Source: Halorubrum rubrum (lineage in GTDB: Archaea; Halobacteriota; Halobacteria; Halobacteriales; Haloferacaceae). From it: 64,000 nt of DNA. The first letter of the stretch is position 1. Every line of letters starts with the position of its first letter. Below, piece by piece: positions 38,535-47,345 of the stretch. The translations under genes and the position numbers were made by a program. The notes under the pieces are model-generated. The model had not been told where the DNA came from, made no database searches, and saw nothing but the letters and a program-made list of their open reading frames with translations. The DNA lies in NCBI RefSeq assembly GCF_024494685.1, contig NZ_JANHDM010000003.1, positions 62,001 to 126,000 on the forward strand, in the 5' to 3' direction.

Positions 38535-38573
38535 GTGAGCGAACTCGTCGTCGCTCGGGTGACACATGAGTGA
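38535..38573 (+). CDS. Possible 12-codon upstream open reading frame
   Basis: A GTG at 38535 opens a frame of 12 codons (VSELVVARVTHE) that ends in a TGA overlapping the ATG of the HalX gene (38566). A TATA-like TTTTAATATAG (38505-38515) would place the transcript start close to this GTG, so it could be translated leaderlessly and couple to the downstream gene. Coding evidence beyond position is absent. Confidence 0.3.
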   Translation: MSELVVARVTHE

Positions 38574-39150
38574 ACGACCGCCGCTCGTCCTCGTCGTGGA
38601 GGACGAACCCGACCTAGCAGACTTGTACGCCGCCTGGCTCGGCGACGAGTACCGGGTCCGGACGGCGTACGGCGGCCACGAGGCACTCGAAACCATCGAC
38701 GACCTCGACGACGACGTCGACGCGATCCTCCTCGACCGGCGGATGCCCGGCCTCTCCGGCGACGAGGTCCTCGCCGCCGTCAGAGAGCGAGGGATCGACT
38801 GCCGGGTCGCGATGGTGACCGCCGTCGAGCCCGACTTCGACATCCTCGAGATGGGGTTCGACGACTACCTCGTCAAGCCGGTCTCGAGCGACACCCTCAG
38901 AGAGACCGTCCAGGGGCTTCTCCGGCGCGGAAAGTACGACGCCGGCGTCCAGGACCTGTTCGCGTTGACCTCGAAGAAGGCCATGCTCGAGGCCGAAAAG
39001 AGTGCCAGCGAACTCGCAGACAACGAGGAGTACCAGGAGCTGACCGCCCGGATCGAGACGCTCCGCGAGGAGGTCGACCGCTCGCTCGAGGCGGTCACCG
39101 ACAGGGACGACTTCGAGGGACTCTTTCGGGAGTTCGACGTCGAGGAGTGA
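38566..39150 (+). CDS. HalX-domain response regulator (194 aa)
   Basis: The N-terminal about 120 residues are a receiver domain with the acidic pair VVEDEPD, the phosphoacceptor region AILLDRRMPGLSGDE (Asp) and the conserved Lys in YLVKPVSS. The C-terminal about 70 residues form the HalX helical domain (SKKAMLEAEKSASELADNEEY), found only in haloarchaeal regulators. No DNA-binding domain is present, so the output is probably protein-protein. The cognate histidine kinase is not encoded nearby. Confidence 0.88.
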   Translation: MSERPPLVLVVEDEPDLADLYAAWLGDEYRVRTAYGGHEALETIDDLDDDVDAILLDRRMPGLSGDEVLAAVRERGIDCRVAMVTAVEPDFDILEMGFDDYLVKPVSSDTLRETVQGLLRRGKYDAGVQDLFALTSKKAMLEAEKSASELADNEEYQELTARIETLREEVDRSLEAVTDRDDFEGLFREFDVEE

Positions 39151-39225
39151 GCCGGTTGGGACGGTCCCCCCACCCACCGATCTCCGGGCACTTTTTAAAT
39201 ACGGTCGCGGCGAACTCACGACCGG

Positions 39226-41199
39226 ATGCGCGTCCGTTCACTGCCGCTTCCCGAGCGGTTCGTCGATCACTTCGCGGACCGGGGGATCCGCGAGCTGTAC
39301 CCGCCGCAGGTCGCCGCCGTCGAAGCCGGCGTCTGTGACGGCGCGAACGTCGTCGCGGCGGTCCCGACCGCGTCGGGGAAGACTTTCATCGCCCAGTCGG
39401 CGCTTTTGACCGCCGACGGTCCGGGGCTGTACGTCTGTCCGCTCCGCGCGCTCGCCCGCGAGAAGTACGAGTCGTTCGCGGCGTTACCCGGCGTCGACGT
39501 GGCCATCTCGACGGGCGACTTCGAGGCGAGCGGCGAGGAGTTGGCGGGTCACGACGTGGTGGTGGCCACGAGCGAGAAGGTCGACTCCGCGATCCGGAAC
39601 GGCGCGGAGTGGGTCGACGACCTCGCGTGCGTCGTGGTCGACGAGGTCCACCTGCTCGGCGCGGAGCGGCGCGGCCCGACTCTCGAGGTGACGTTGGCGA
39701 CCCTCCGTCGGCGGAGCCCGTCGATCCAGGTCGTCGCGCTCTCGGCGACCGTCGACAACCCCGCGGAGATCGCCGACTGGCTCGACGCGACGCTCGTGGA
39801 GTCGGAGTGGCGGCCCGTCGACCTCCGCACGGGCGTCTGCGTCGGCCGCGAGGTGACGTTCGACGACGGCAGGACGCGCCGCGTCTCGGTCGGCGACTCG
39901 GAGACCGGTTCCGGAACGACCTCCGAAGACGCCACCGAGGAGGGTCCCGACGCGACGGAGATCACGGCCGCGCTCGTCGTCGACGCGGTCGCGGAGGGAG
40001 GACAGTGTCTGGCGTTCGTCCGCTCGCGGGCGGAGGCCGCGGGCCTCGCCGAGCGGCTCGCCGAGGATCGCCTCGCCGAGCGGATGGGGATCGAACCGGC
40101 CGCGGCCGCCGTCGGCGACGAGGTGGCCGACATCGACGGGACGGTCACGGGTCAGGAGCTCGCGGACCGTCTCCGAGCGGGCGTCGCGTTCCACCACGCG
40201 GGGCTCCGCGCCGGTCACCGCGCCGCGGTCGAAACGGCGTTCCGCGAGCGCGAGATCGCGTGTATCTGTGCCACCCCGACGCTCGCTGCGGGCGTGAACG
40301 TTCCCGCGCGCCGCGTCGTGGTCCGCGATCAGAAGCGGTACACCGGTTCGTCGATGGAGTGGCTTCCGACGCTCGAGGTCCACCAGATGTGCGGGCGGGC
40401 CGGCCGGCCGGGGCTCGATCCGCACGGTGAGGCGGTCCTCGTCGGCGAGGACTCCACCCGCGAGGAGCTGGTGGAGCGGTACGTGGAGGGGAATCCCGAG
40501 GCCGTCGAGTCCAAGCTCGCGGACCCGGCCTCGCTCCGGACGCACGTGCTCTCGGCGGTCGCGACCGGTTTCGCGGAGACGGAGGCGGAGATCCTCGACG
40601 TCCTCGACGGCACGTTCTACGCCCGCGAAACGGGGGCCGGCGGCCTCGCCGACGCGGTCGCTGTCGCCGTCGACGACCTCGTCGACGCGGGAATGGTCCG
40701 GCGACGAGGGGACGCGGAGAGCTACCGGATCGTCGCGACGGCGGTCGGGGAGACCACCTCGAAGCAGTACGTCCGCCCGGAGACCGGCTCGCGGATCGTC
40801 GACGGACTCCGGACCGCGGCCGGGATGGAACGCGCCACGACGCTCACCGTGTTCGAGGTGATCTGTGACACCCCGGACATGCAGGACACGTACCTCGGGA
40901 ACCGCGAGCGAGCCGAGATGTACAGATTCGCCCGGAAGAACGCCGCTCGACTGACGACCGGAATGGGCGAAGCCGACGACTTCGAGGGATGGCTGGAGTC
41001 GGTGAAGACGGCACGGATCTTAGCGGAGTGGATCGGCGGCGCGACCGTGGAGGAGTTGGTGGAGGCGTACCGGATCGGCCCCGGCGACCTCGACTCGCGC
41101 GTCGAGCGCGCGGAGTGGCTGTTGAGCGCGGCGGAGGCGCTCGCGGACACGATCGGCGTCTCGGTGCCGGCAGTGACGCGGGCGCGAAGCCGGATCTGA
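39226..41199 (+). CDS. Hel308-like Ski2-family DNA helicase
   Basis: The 657-residue protein carries the SF2 motifs: Walker A VPTASGKT (about residues 46-53), DEVH box VVDEVHLL, motif III ALSATVDN, and motif VI QMCGRAGRPG. C-terminal winged-helix and helical bundle regions follow (about 400-655). These are the features of Ski2-like Hel308 helicases, which unwind forked DNA for replication-fork repair. It is somewhat shorter than archaeal Hel308 (usually 700-800), so it may be a divergent paralogue. A TATA-like TTTTTAAAT lies about 30 bases before the ATG. Confidence 0.85.
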   Translation: MRVRSLPLPERFVDHFADRGIRELYPPQVAAVEAGVCDGANVVAAVPTASGKTFIAQSALLTADGPGLYVCPLRALAREKYESFAALPGVDVAISTGDFEASGEELAGHDVVVATSEKVDSAIRNGAEWVDDLACVVVDEVHLLGAERRGPTLEVTLATLRRRSPSIQVVALSATVDNPAEIADWLDATLVESEWRPVDLRTGVCVGREVTFDDGRTRRVSVGDSETGSGTTSEDATEEGPDATEITAALVVDAVAEGGQCLAFVRSRAEAAGLAERLAEDRLAERMGIEPAAAAVGDEVADIDGTVTGQELADRLRAGVAFHHAGLRAGHRAAVETAFREREIACICATPTLAAGVNVPARRVVVRDQKRYTGSSMEWLPTLEVHQMCGRAGRPGLDPHGEAVLVGEDSTREELVERYVEGNPEAVESKLADPASLRTHVLSAVATGFAETEAEILDVLDGTFYARETGAGGLADAVAVAVDDLVDAGMVRRRGDAESYRIVATAVGETTSKQYVRPETGSRIVDGLRTAAGMERATTLTVFEVICDTPDMQDTYLGNRERAEMYRFARKNAARLTTGMGEADDFEGWLESVKTARILAEWIGGATVEELVEAYRIGPGDLDSRVERAEWLLSAAEALADTIGVSVPAVTRARSRI

Positions 41200-41260
41200 T
41201 CGGTCCTCAGCGATCCGGTCGACCGTCGGTACGGTTCGGAAGGGGGTCGTGAGGAGGGTT

Positions 41261-42328
41261 TCAGTCCGCCGGTTCGACTGCCCGGTGGTACGGCGTGTTC
41301 GCGATCGTCTCCCTGAGGTCCGCGAGCGAGTCGCGTCCGGCCTCGCCGGCGACGGCCATCACCGCGAACACCTCCTGTCTGGAGACTTTGACCCCGCGCT
41401 CCGTCAGCGCGTCCTCGGGCCGCGATCGAAGCTCCCGGAGGGTTCCGACCGCGAGCAGGTACGGGACGGTCCACGCCTCCATCGTGTTCCCGTGTGAGAG
41501 CGGCATGGTCTCGAGATACGCCTGCGCGTCGTCGAGGAACGACCGCGCGTAGTCGGCGGTGCGGTCGACGACGCGGGCGGACGACTCGCGGTTCTCGGGG
41601 TCGATCACCGCGTCCTGGTCGACGCCCTCGTCCTCGAGCCACTGTGCGGGGAGGTAGACGTTGTTCTCCTCCGTGAAGTCGTCGTAGACGTCCTTCGAGA
41701 CGTTCACGAGCTGTAAGAGGAGTCCGAACTCCTCGGCGGTCTCCCGGAGCCGCCGTGCGCGCGCCTCGCCGACCTCGCCGCGCGTCAGGAGGTTCGTGAT
41801 GAGGTTGCCGACCGTGCCGGCGGCGTAGTAACAGTACTGTTCGAGTTCGTCGCGGTCGTCGATCCGGAGTCCGCCCTCCTCGGCGTGGCGGTCGACGAAC
41901 ATCGCCATCCCGTCGACCATCTCGAGGACGGGCGGGACGATCGCCTCGCGCGCCTCCGGCTCTAAGTCCTCGAAGGTCGCGACGATCGTCGGTGACTCGG
42001 CGACGACCTCCCAGTCCTCGTCGCGCTTCCCGGAGTCGGGCAGCCACTCGTCGACGGCCGCGCGGAAGTCCCCGATCTCGGCGTCTCCGTCGGGGTCGAT
42101 CGCCTCCCGATAGGTCTCGAGTACGGCGGTCTGCTCCGCCGGCGGGATGTGGCCGGCGTCCTCGACGGTGTCGGCGACGCGACAGAGGAGGTAGCCGAGA
42201 CAGATCTGTGAGGCCATCGGCTCCTCCAACACGTCCACGGTCAACGCGAAGGTGCGGGACACGCCTTGAACCGCCTCGTGACACCACTCGAGGTCGGGGT
42301 CGGCCGTGCCGTGTTCTCGTCCGCTCAT
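41261..42328 (-). CDS. Squalene/phytoene synthase family protein
   Basis: The 355-residue all-helical prenyltransferase shows both Asp-rich metal-binding motifs: ADTVEDAG in helix C and VSKDVYDDFTEENNVYLP. Head-to-head condensing enzymes use these to join two prenyl diphosphates. Family members make squalene from farnesyl-PP or phytoene from geranylgeranyl-PP. The second motif with NNVYLP favours a squalene-synthase-like role, giving squalene for halophile membranes, but this was not tested. It is convergent with the helicase gene. Confidence 0.8.
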   Translation of the reverse strand: MSGREHGTADPDLEWCHEAVQGVSRTFALTVDVLEEPMASQICLGYLLCRVADTVEDAGHIPPAEQTAVLETYREAIDPDGDAEIGDFRAAVDEWLPDSGKRDEDWEVVAESPTIVATFEDLEPEAREAIVPPVLEMVDGMAMFVDRHAEEGGLRIDDRDELEQYCYYAAGTVGNLITNLLTRGEVGEARARRLRETAEEFGLLLQLVNVSKDVYDDFTEENNVYLPAQWLEDEGVDQDAVIDPENRESSARVVDRTADYARSFLDDAQAYLETMPLSHGNTMEAWTVPYLLAVGTLRELRSRPEDALTERGVKVSRQEVFAVMAVAGEAGRDSLADLRETIANTPYHRAVEPAD

Positions 42329-42414
42329 TCAGTTACCCGTTCTTACGGCACGACCTATAAAAAAGCCTCGCGGACGGAGCGGACGGTCCCACCGTTCCGA
42401 TCCGGAACCGTCCC

Positions 42415-44253
42415 TCAGCGCGCGGGATCGTCGTCGACCCCGGTCTCGCCGGAGTCGTCCGGGTCGCCGTCGCCCTCTTTCGCGGCGTCACCGCCGTCCG
42501 CGTCGTCATGGCCGTCGCCGCCGTCGACCGCGTCGGTCGAACCCTCCTCGCCGTCGGGCCGGTTGGCCACGTCGGCGTCGGAGGGGAACCGGTCGACCGC
42601 GTACTCCCCGGTGTCGACGCGCTCGGCGGGCTCCGAGTAGTCGCGGTTCGACGCCGAGAAGTCGGGCCGGACGGCCTCCTCGTCGGGGACCTCCCGGCCT
42701 GCGTCGCCGTCGAGGCTCCCCGCGGCGTCCCCGGCGTCCTCGACGTCGTCTTCGGCGCCCTCGGCACCGGTCTCGCGGCCGCCTTCGAGCCACTCGAACG
42801 ACCCTCCGCTTCGACGGTCTCGAAGCGCCTCCTGAAGCCGGTCGCCGAGCGTCGACTGGAGCTCTTCGACCTCCTCGACGTCGAAGTCGACGGCCGCGGC
42901 GTCGCTTCCGGTGAGCGAACTCGTTCCGGCGGTGTCGGCGACGACCGTCGCCACGTCCCACCGCCGCTGGAAGACGGACCGGCTGTCGATCACGGTCTGG
43001 ATCCGGTAGTACGGCACCACCCGCACGCTACGGCTCCAGAACCCGTTTCGAGTCACGAGGTGGTCCTCGCCGAGCCAGTAGCCGCGGTGTTTCCACTTCA
43101 GGTGTGCGGCCGGTGGAACCGCGAGAAGCAACGCGGCCGACGCGTACCACGGGATCCCGGCCGCGAGGTACCAGTCGACTGCGAAGGCGACGCCGACGAG
43201 GACGGCGAGAAGCAGGGCGTACCGGAACGCGTACCGCCAGCGGATCCGCCGCGGAGGGCGGCGGAACGACGGTTCGCCGAACGACTCGACCTCGCGGGCG
43301 AGGTCGTACACGCGACCGACCCTCGCGATGGGGACCGCCGCCTCGCTCCCGTACTCGCCGCCCTGGCCGGGCGCGTACCCCGCGGTCTCGATCGAGAGCG
43401 TCGCGTATCCGAGCGCGCGCTTCGCGGGGTTGTCGGAGACCGTCAGCGTCTGGACCTTTTCCGTGGGAATCGAGCCGCTGTACCGCCGGAACAGCCCGCG
43501 CTCGTACCGGAGCTCGTCGCCGGCGCGGGAGAGCCGGAAGCCGTAGTAGTTCGAGAACGACACCGCCGCGCCGATCGCCCACGAGACGAGGAACAGCGCG
43601 CCGGCGGCGGCGACCGCGACCGCGCTGAGCGCCAGCGCGGAGACGTCCGGCAGGTATCCCGACACCACCGGGATCGACCCCGATCCCGCGAACGCGAGCA
43701 GTCCGATGAGCCGGCCGTCGAACGACAGCGCGCCGACGAGCGCGAGCTCGCGCGGCGAGATGGCGAACAGGTCCTCCTCGACCGGACCCGTCGACTCCCC
43801 GGACGCGTCGCTGCCCCCTGCCGCCGAATCCGCGGACTTTCGCCGCTGGACCTCGCGCTGGAGCCGCGTGGCCTCCGCCGGGGTCACGAAGCGGATCGAC
43901 CCCTCGGTGCTCGACCCGCCCGCGGTCTCGAGGTCGACGGCGGCGACCCCGATCGCGCGCTGGATCACGCTCCGGCTCACGTCGACGTTCTGGATCCGCC
44001 GGTAGGGGATCTCCCGCTCGCGTCGCGAGATCACGCCCGAGCGAATGTCGAGCGTGTTCTCGGTGAGTTCGTACTCGAACCGCCGATAGTACGCGACCTC
44101 GTACGCGCCGGCGACGAGCAGCGCGGCGAGTCCCGCGCCGGCGGCCACGGGGAACCCCCACCCGCCGTCGTTCACGACGAAGAAGAGGACGACGGCGACC
44201 CCGGCGGCCTTCTGGAGCGCGCGGTACGGGATCGACTGGGGTGCGAGCTTCAC
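42415..44253 (-). CDS. Bacterial PH-domain (YdbT-like) membrane protein
   Basis: The 612-residue protein begins with a GTG (44253) that overlaps the upstream stop (GTGA). It contains three or so repeated bPH2 domains, recognisable by EYELTENTLDIRSGVISRR and RRIQNVDVSRSVIQR and their later echoes (KVQTLTVSDNP, RIQTVIDSRSV), each after transmembrane pairs. The C-terminal about 120 residues are acidic and disordered. Members occur in pairs with a small YdbS-like protein and are thought to act at the membrane. The exact function is unknown. Confidence 0.85.
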   Translation of the reverse strand: MKLAPQSIPYRALQKAAGVAVVLFFVVNDGGWGFPVAAGAGLAALLVAGAYEVAYYRRFEYELTENTLDIRSGVISRREREIPYRRIQNVDVSRSVIQRAIGVAAVDLETAGGSSTEGSIRFVTPAEATRLQREVQRRKSADSAAGGSDASGESTGPVEEDLFAISPRELALVGALSFDGRLIGLLAFAGSGSIPVVSGYLPDVSALALSAVAVAAAGALFLVSWAIGAAVSFSNYYGFRLSRAGDELRYERGLFRRYSGSIPTEKVQTLTVSDNPAKRALGYATLSIETAGYAPGQGGEYGSEAAVPIARVGRVYDLAREVESFGEPSFRRPPRRIRWRYAFRYALLLAVLVGVAFAVDWYLAAGIPWYASAALLLAVPPAAHLKWKHRGYWLGEDHLVTRNGFWSRSVRVVPYYRIQTVIDSRSVFQRRWDVATVVADTAGTSSLTGSDAAAVDFDVEEVEELQSTLGDRLQEALRDRRSGGSFEWLEGGRETGAEGAEDDVEDAGDAAGSLDGDAGREVPDEEAVRPDFSASNRDYSEPAERVDTGEYAVDRFPSDADVANRPDGEEGSTDAVDGGDGHDDADGGDAAKEGDGDPDDSGETGVDDDPAR

Positions 44254-44753
44254 ACCGCGTCCTCCCCGTCCGCGCGGATCGCCAACCGTTTCAGCTCCTC
44301 GCGGAGGTCGCTCGCGCCGTCCGGCGTCAGACCGGGAATGCGGACGTCGGCCCCGCGGGAGCCGGCGGTGTACACCACACACGACGCCAGCCCGACGCCC
44401 CGCTCGACGGGGCCGCGCCGCGAGTCGACGTGCTGGATGCGCACGAGCGGGACCGTCGTCCGGACCTGCGTGATCACGCCGCGGTCGAGGTAGAGGGCGT
44501 CCTCGCGGATCTCGTAGCTCCACCGTCGGTATCGGAGGAGCGCGTGGACGACGCCGAGAGCGAGCAGGACCGCGCCGGCGACGACCGGTGCCCACCGGGG
44601 CGCGTACCCGAGGTAGTGCGCGCCGGCGACGGGGGCGGCGAGTATCGCGGCCGCGAGGACGGCGCGGAGGACCCAGACGACCCGGACGCGGGGGTGGAGT
44701 CGCTGGGCCGTCATCGGGCGTCCTCCGTCACGTGTCGAGGGGTCATGGGCCAC
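44250..44753 (-). CDS. Bacterial PH-domain (YdbS-like) membrane protein
   Basis: The 167-residue partner of the YdbT-like protein has two transmembrane helices (VLRAVLAAAILAAPVAGAHY, WAPVVAGAVLLALGVVHALL) followed by one bPH2 domain (YEIREDALYLDRGVITQV, RIQHVDSRRGPVERGVG). The frame starts at 44753, but Met at 44714 (MTAQRLHPRVR) is an alternative. The two genes form an operon with overlapping stop and start. The ydbS-ydbT pair is conserved in bacteria and haloarchaea without a firmly assigned function. Confidence 0.82.
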   Translation of the reverse strand: MAHDPSTRDGGRPMTAQRLHPRVRVVWVLRAVLAAAILAAPVAGAHYLGYAPRWAPVVAGAVLLALGVVHALLRYRRWSYEIREDALYLDRGVITQVRTTVPLVRIQHVDSRRGPVERGVGLASCVVYTAGSRGADVRIPGLTPDGASDLREELKRLAIRADGEDAV

Positions 44754-44845
44754 CGTTGTCGACGGGCACTTATAAGATCCGGCGGAACCTCCGATGCGTC
44801 GAGCGCCCGTCCGTCGTTCCTTCCGATCGAGGATCGGCTTCCGTG

Positions 44846-44878
44846 CGTGTTATTTACACGCTCTCGCAATATTTGCGA
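44846..44878. promoter_or_regulatory. Two adjacent inverted repeats upstream of gdhA
   Basis: CGTGT-TATTT-ACACG (44846-44860) and TCGCAA-TAT-TTGCGA (44864-44878) are perfect inverted repeats separated by three bases. They lie just upstream of a TATA-like GGAATATAAT (44881-44890), with the gdhA ATG 25 bases further at 44914. Their position next to the promoter suggests operators, possibly for nitrogen-responsive or Lrp-like regulators. Confidence 0.6.
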
Positions 44879-44913
44879 AAGGAATATAATCGATCATAAA
44901 GGACTCTCGGACG

Positions 44914-46206
44914 ATGGCCGACGACCCGTTCGAGAACATGCTCGCACAGATGGACCGCGCCAAGGCGTACGCGGACGTCGATCACGGCGTCTTCGAGCGG
45001 CTCAAACACCCCGAGCGGACCCTGAAGGTCACGCTGCCCGTCAAGTTGGAGTCGGGCGAGGTGGAGGTCTTCGAGGGGTTCCGCTGTCAGTTCGACGGCG
45101 CGCGCGGGCCGTTCAAGGGCGGCGTTCGCTACCACCCGACGGTCTCCCAGCGCGAGGTCGAGGCGCTCGCGGGGTGGATGACCTGGAAAGCGGCGCTCGT
45201 CGACCTCCCGTACGGCGGCGCGAAGGGCGGCGTCATCTGTGAACCGAAGGACCTCACCGAGCGCGACCTCGAACGGCTCACCCGGCGCTACACCGAGGGA
45301 ATCCGCCGAATGATCGGTCCCGACATCGACGTGCCCGCGCCGGACATGAACACCAACCCGCAGACCATGGCGTGGATGATGGACACCTACTCGATGTACG
45401 AGGGGTACACGGTCCCCAAGGTCGTCACCGGCAAGCCGCTCGAGATCGGCGGGACGCCCGGTCGCGTCGAGGCGACCGGCCGCGGCGTCTCGCTCATCAC
45501 CCAGAAGCTCTTCGAGTACCTGGAGCGGGACCTCACCGACGCGAGCATCGCGATCCAGGGCTTCGGGAACGTCGGATCGAACGCGGCCCGCCTGCTCGAC
45601 GACGCGGGAGCGCGGGTCGTCGCGACCTCCGACGTGACCGGGGCCGCCTACGACCCCGACGGACTCGACGTGGCCGCGCTGGGCGCGCACGTCGAGGCGG
45701 GCGGCATGATCGAGGAGTACACCGAGGGCGAGGTCCGCGGAACGGGGGCCGGCGGCTCCTCCGGGGACGACGCGGCCCTCATTTCGAACGAGGAGCTGCT
45801 GGCGCTCGACGTCGACGTCCTCATCCCCGCGGCCGTCGAGGGCGTGATCACCGCAGACAACGTCGACGACCTCCGCGCGAGCGCGATCGTCGAGGCGGCG
45901 AACGGCCCGACGACGGTGGCGGCGGACGAGGTGCTCACCGACCGCGACGTCCCCGTGGTTCCCGACATCCTCGCGAACGCCGGCGGGATCATCGTCTCGT
46001 ATCTCGAGTGGGTCCAGAACTCCCAGGAGTTCTCCTGGCCGCTGGAGACGGTCAACGTCGAGTTGGAGCGCCGGATCGGCTCCGCCTTCGACGAGACCAT
46101 CGAGCGTTACGACGAGGGCGCGGTCCCGGACCTCCGGACCGCCGCGTACACCCTCGCGCTCGAGCGGACCGCGAGCGCCCACGAGTACCGCGGCCTGTTC
46201 CCGTAG
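44914..46206 (+). CDS. gdhA: Glutamate dehydrogenase
   Basis: The 430-residue enzyme has the catalytic Lys in LVDLPYGGAKGGV, the substrate region (FRCQFDGARGPFKGGVRYHP) and the Rossmann dinucleotide-binding motif IQGFGNVGSNAA. It interconverts glutamate and 2-oxoglutarate plus ammonium with NAD(P). A short Gly/Ser insert (EVRGTGAGGSSGDDAA) in the cofactor domain is unusual, and I cannot decide coenzyme preference. A TATA-like box about 25 bases before the ATG makes it leaderless. Two inverted repeats upstream suggest regulation by nitrogen supply. Confidence 0.95.
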   Translation: MADDPFENMLAQMDRAKAYADVDHGVFERLKHPERTLKVTLPVKLESGEVEVFEGFRCQFDGARGPFKGGVRYHPTVSQREVEALAGWMTWKAALVDLPYGGAKGGVICEPKDLTERDLERLTRRYTEGIRRMIGPDIDVPAPDMNTNPQTMAWMMDTYSMYEGYTVPKVVTGKPLEIGGTPGRVEATGRGVSLITQKLFEYLERDLTDASIAIQGFGNVGSNAARLLDDAGARVVATSDVTGAAYDPDGLDVAALGAHVEAGGMIEEYTEGEVRGTGAGGSSGDDAALISNEELLALDVDVLIPAAVEGVITADNVDDLRASAIVEAANGPTTVAADEVLTDRDVPVVPDILANAGGIIVSYLEWVQNSQEFSWPLETVNVELERRIGSAFDETIERYDEGAVPDLRTAAYTLALERTASAHEYRGLFP

Positions 46207-46262
46207 ACGGGCGCCGGTATCCGTTCCCGTCTCGCCGTCAGCCGTCCCCGTCCCCGCCGTCC

Positions 46263-47204
46263 TCACTCGCCCCCGCCGTCTCCCGTCCCGTTCGCTCCCG
46301 CGTCGTCCGCGTCCTTCCACTCGCCGACGCCGGAGGGGTCGAGGTGGACGTGGACGTCGCCGACGTCCTCCAGTCCGCGGAGCCGCGTGACGAGTTCCGT
46401 CTCGATCTCGTGCGCGTGCCGGAGCGTCATCTCGCCGTCGACCTCGACGTGGACCTCCACCTCCAGGTCGGTCCCGTCGTAGAAGACGCGCAGGTCGTGG
46501 ACGCCGACGACCTCGGAATGCTCGCGGAGCGACTCGGTGATGCGGTCGCGATCGCCCGCCGGCGGCGCGGCTCCGACGAGGTACGTGACGTTCTCGCGAC
46601 CGATCTCGACGCCCTGATACACGACGAGCAGGCTCACGACCGCGCCCGCGAGCGGGTCGAGGATCGGGAGGTCGAAGAAGACGCCGAGCACGCCGACGAC
46701 CGCCGCAACCGTGGTGTAGATGTCGTTGAGGCAGTCGACCGCGAGCGCCGACAGCGCGGTCGATCCGAGCTCCGCGTTCACCCGCATCGTGTACCAGTAG
46801 AGGACGTACATGTCGACCAGCGCGAACGCCAGGGCGGCGAGCAGCAGCCGGCTGAACCGCACGTCGGTGCCGAACCGGATCCCCTCGATCGAGCTCCACA
46901 GGAGGTTGAGCCCGAGGAGGGCGACCACCGCGCCGACGAACAGCGCGGTCAGGGGCTCGATCCGCTGGTGGCCGTGTGGGTGTTCGGCGTCGGCGTCGTC
47001 GTAGCGGGCCCCGCCCCAGACGAACACCACGCCGCTGGCGACGAGGTCGGCGACGGAGTGGGCCGCGTCGGCCAGGAGCGCCACGCTCCCGAAGGCGAGT
47101 CCCGCGGCCCCCTCGACGGCGATCTTCGCGGCGTTGCCGAGGACGTTCACCCCGGCCGCCCGCCTGAACCGTCGCTTCTCGTTCCGTCGCGGGCGAGCCG
47201 TCAT
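46263..47204 (-). CDS. Cation diffusion facilitator (CDF) family transporter
   Basis: The 313-residue protein has six predicted helices with metal-site residues in ADAAHSVADL (His/Asp of TM2) and AVDCLNDIYTT (TM5). It has a His-rich HPHGHQ loop and a cytoplasmic ferredoxin-like C-terminal domain with ELEVEVHVEVDGEM. CDF proteins export Zn, Co, Fe or Mn in exchange for protons. The TM5 D-x-x-x-D variant instead of H-x-x-x-D suggests Mn or Fe rather than Zn, but this is inference. The acidic tail is haloarchaeal. Confidence 0.88.
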   Translation of the reverse strand: MTARPRRNEKRRFRRAAGVNVLGNAAKIAVEGAAGLAFGSVALLADAAHSVADLVASGVVFVWGGARYDDADAEHPHGHQRIEPLTALFVGAVVALLGLNLLWSSIEGIRFGTDVRFSRLLLAALAFALVDMYVLYWYTMRVNAELGSTALSALAVDCLNDIYTTVAAVVGVLGVFFDLPILDPLAGAVVSLLVVYQGVEIGRENVTYLVGAAPPAGDRDRITESLREHSEVVGVHDLRVFYDGTDLEVEVHVEVDGEMTLRHAHEIETELVTRLRGLEDVGDVHVHLDPSGVGEWKDADDAGANGTGDGGGE

Positions 47205-47345
47205 GTCTCAACGTCGCTCGCCGTCGGTGTTAAGTCGTGCGTCCCGTCGCGGGAAGGGTCGGCGGACGGAGCGACCGCCCGGTTCGCTATCAGACGCGAT
47301 AGCCGGCGGGCGGTGTTTAACCGTTCCGGGCACCGAGGTCGGGAC

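Noticed and set aside
45372-47345. Upstream extension of the pilin-like gene starting near 45372
   Set aside because: The extension lies antisense or out of frame over gdhA and the CDF gene. The class III signal begins at 47346.
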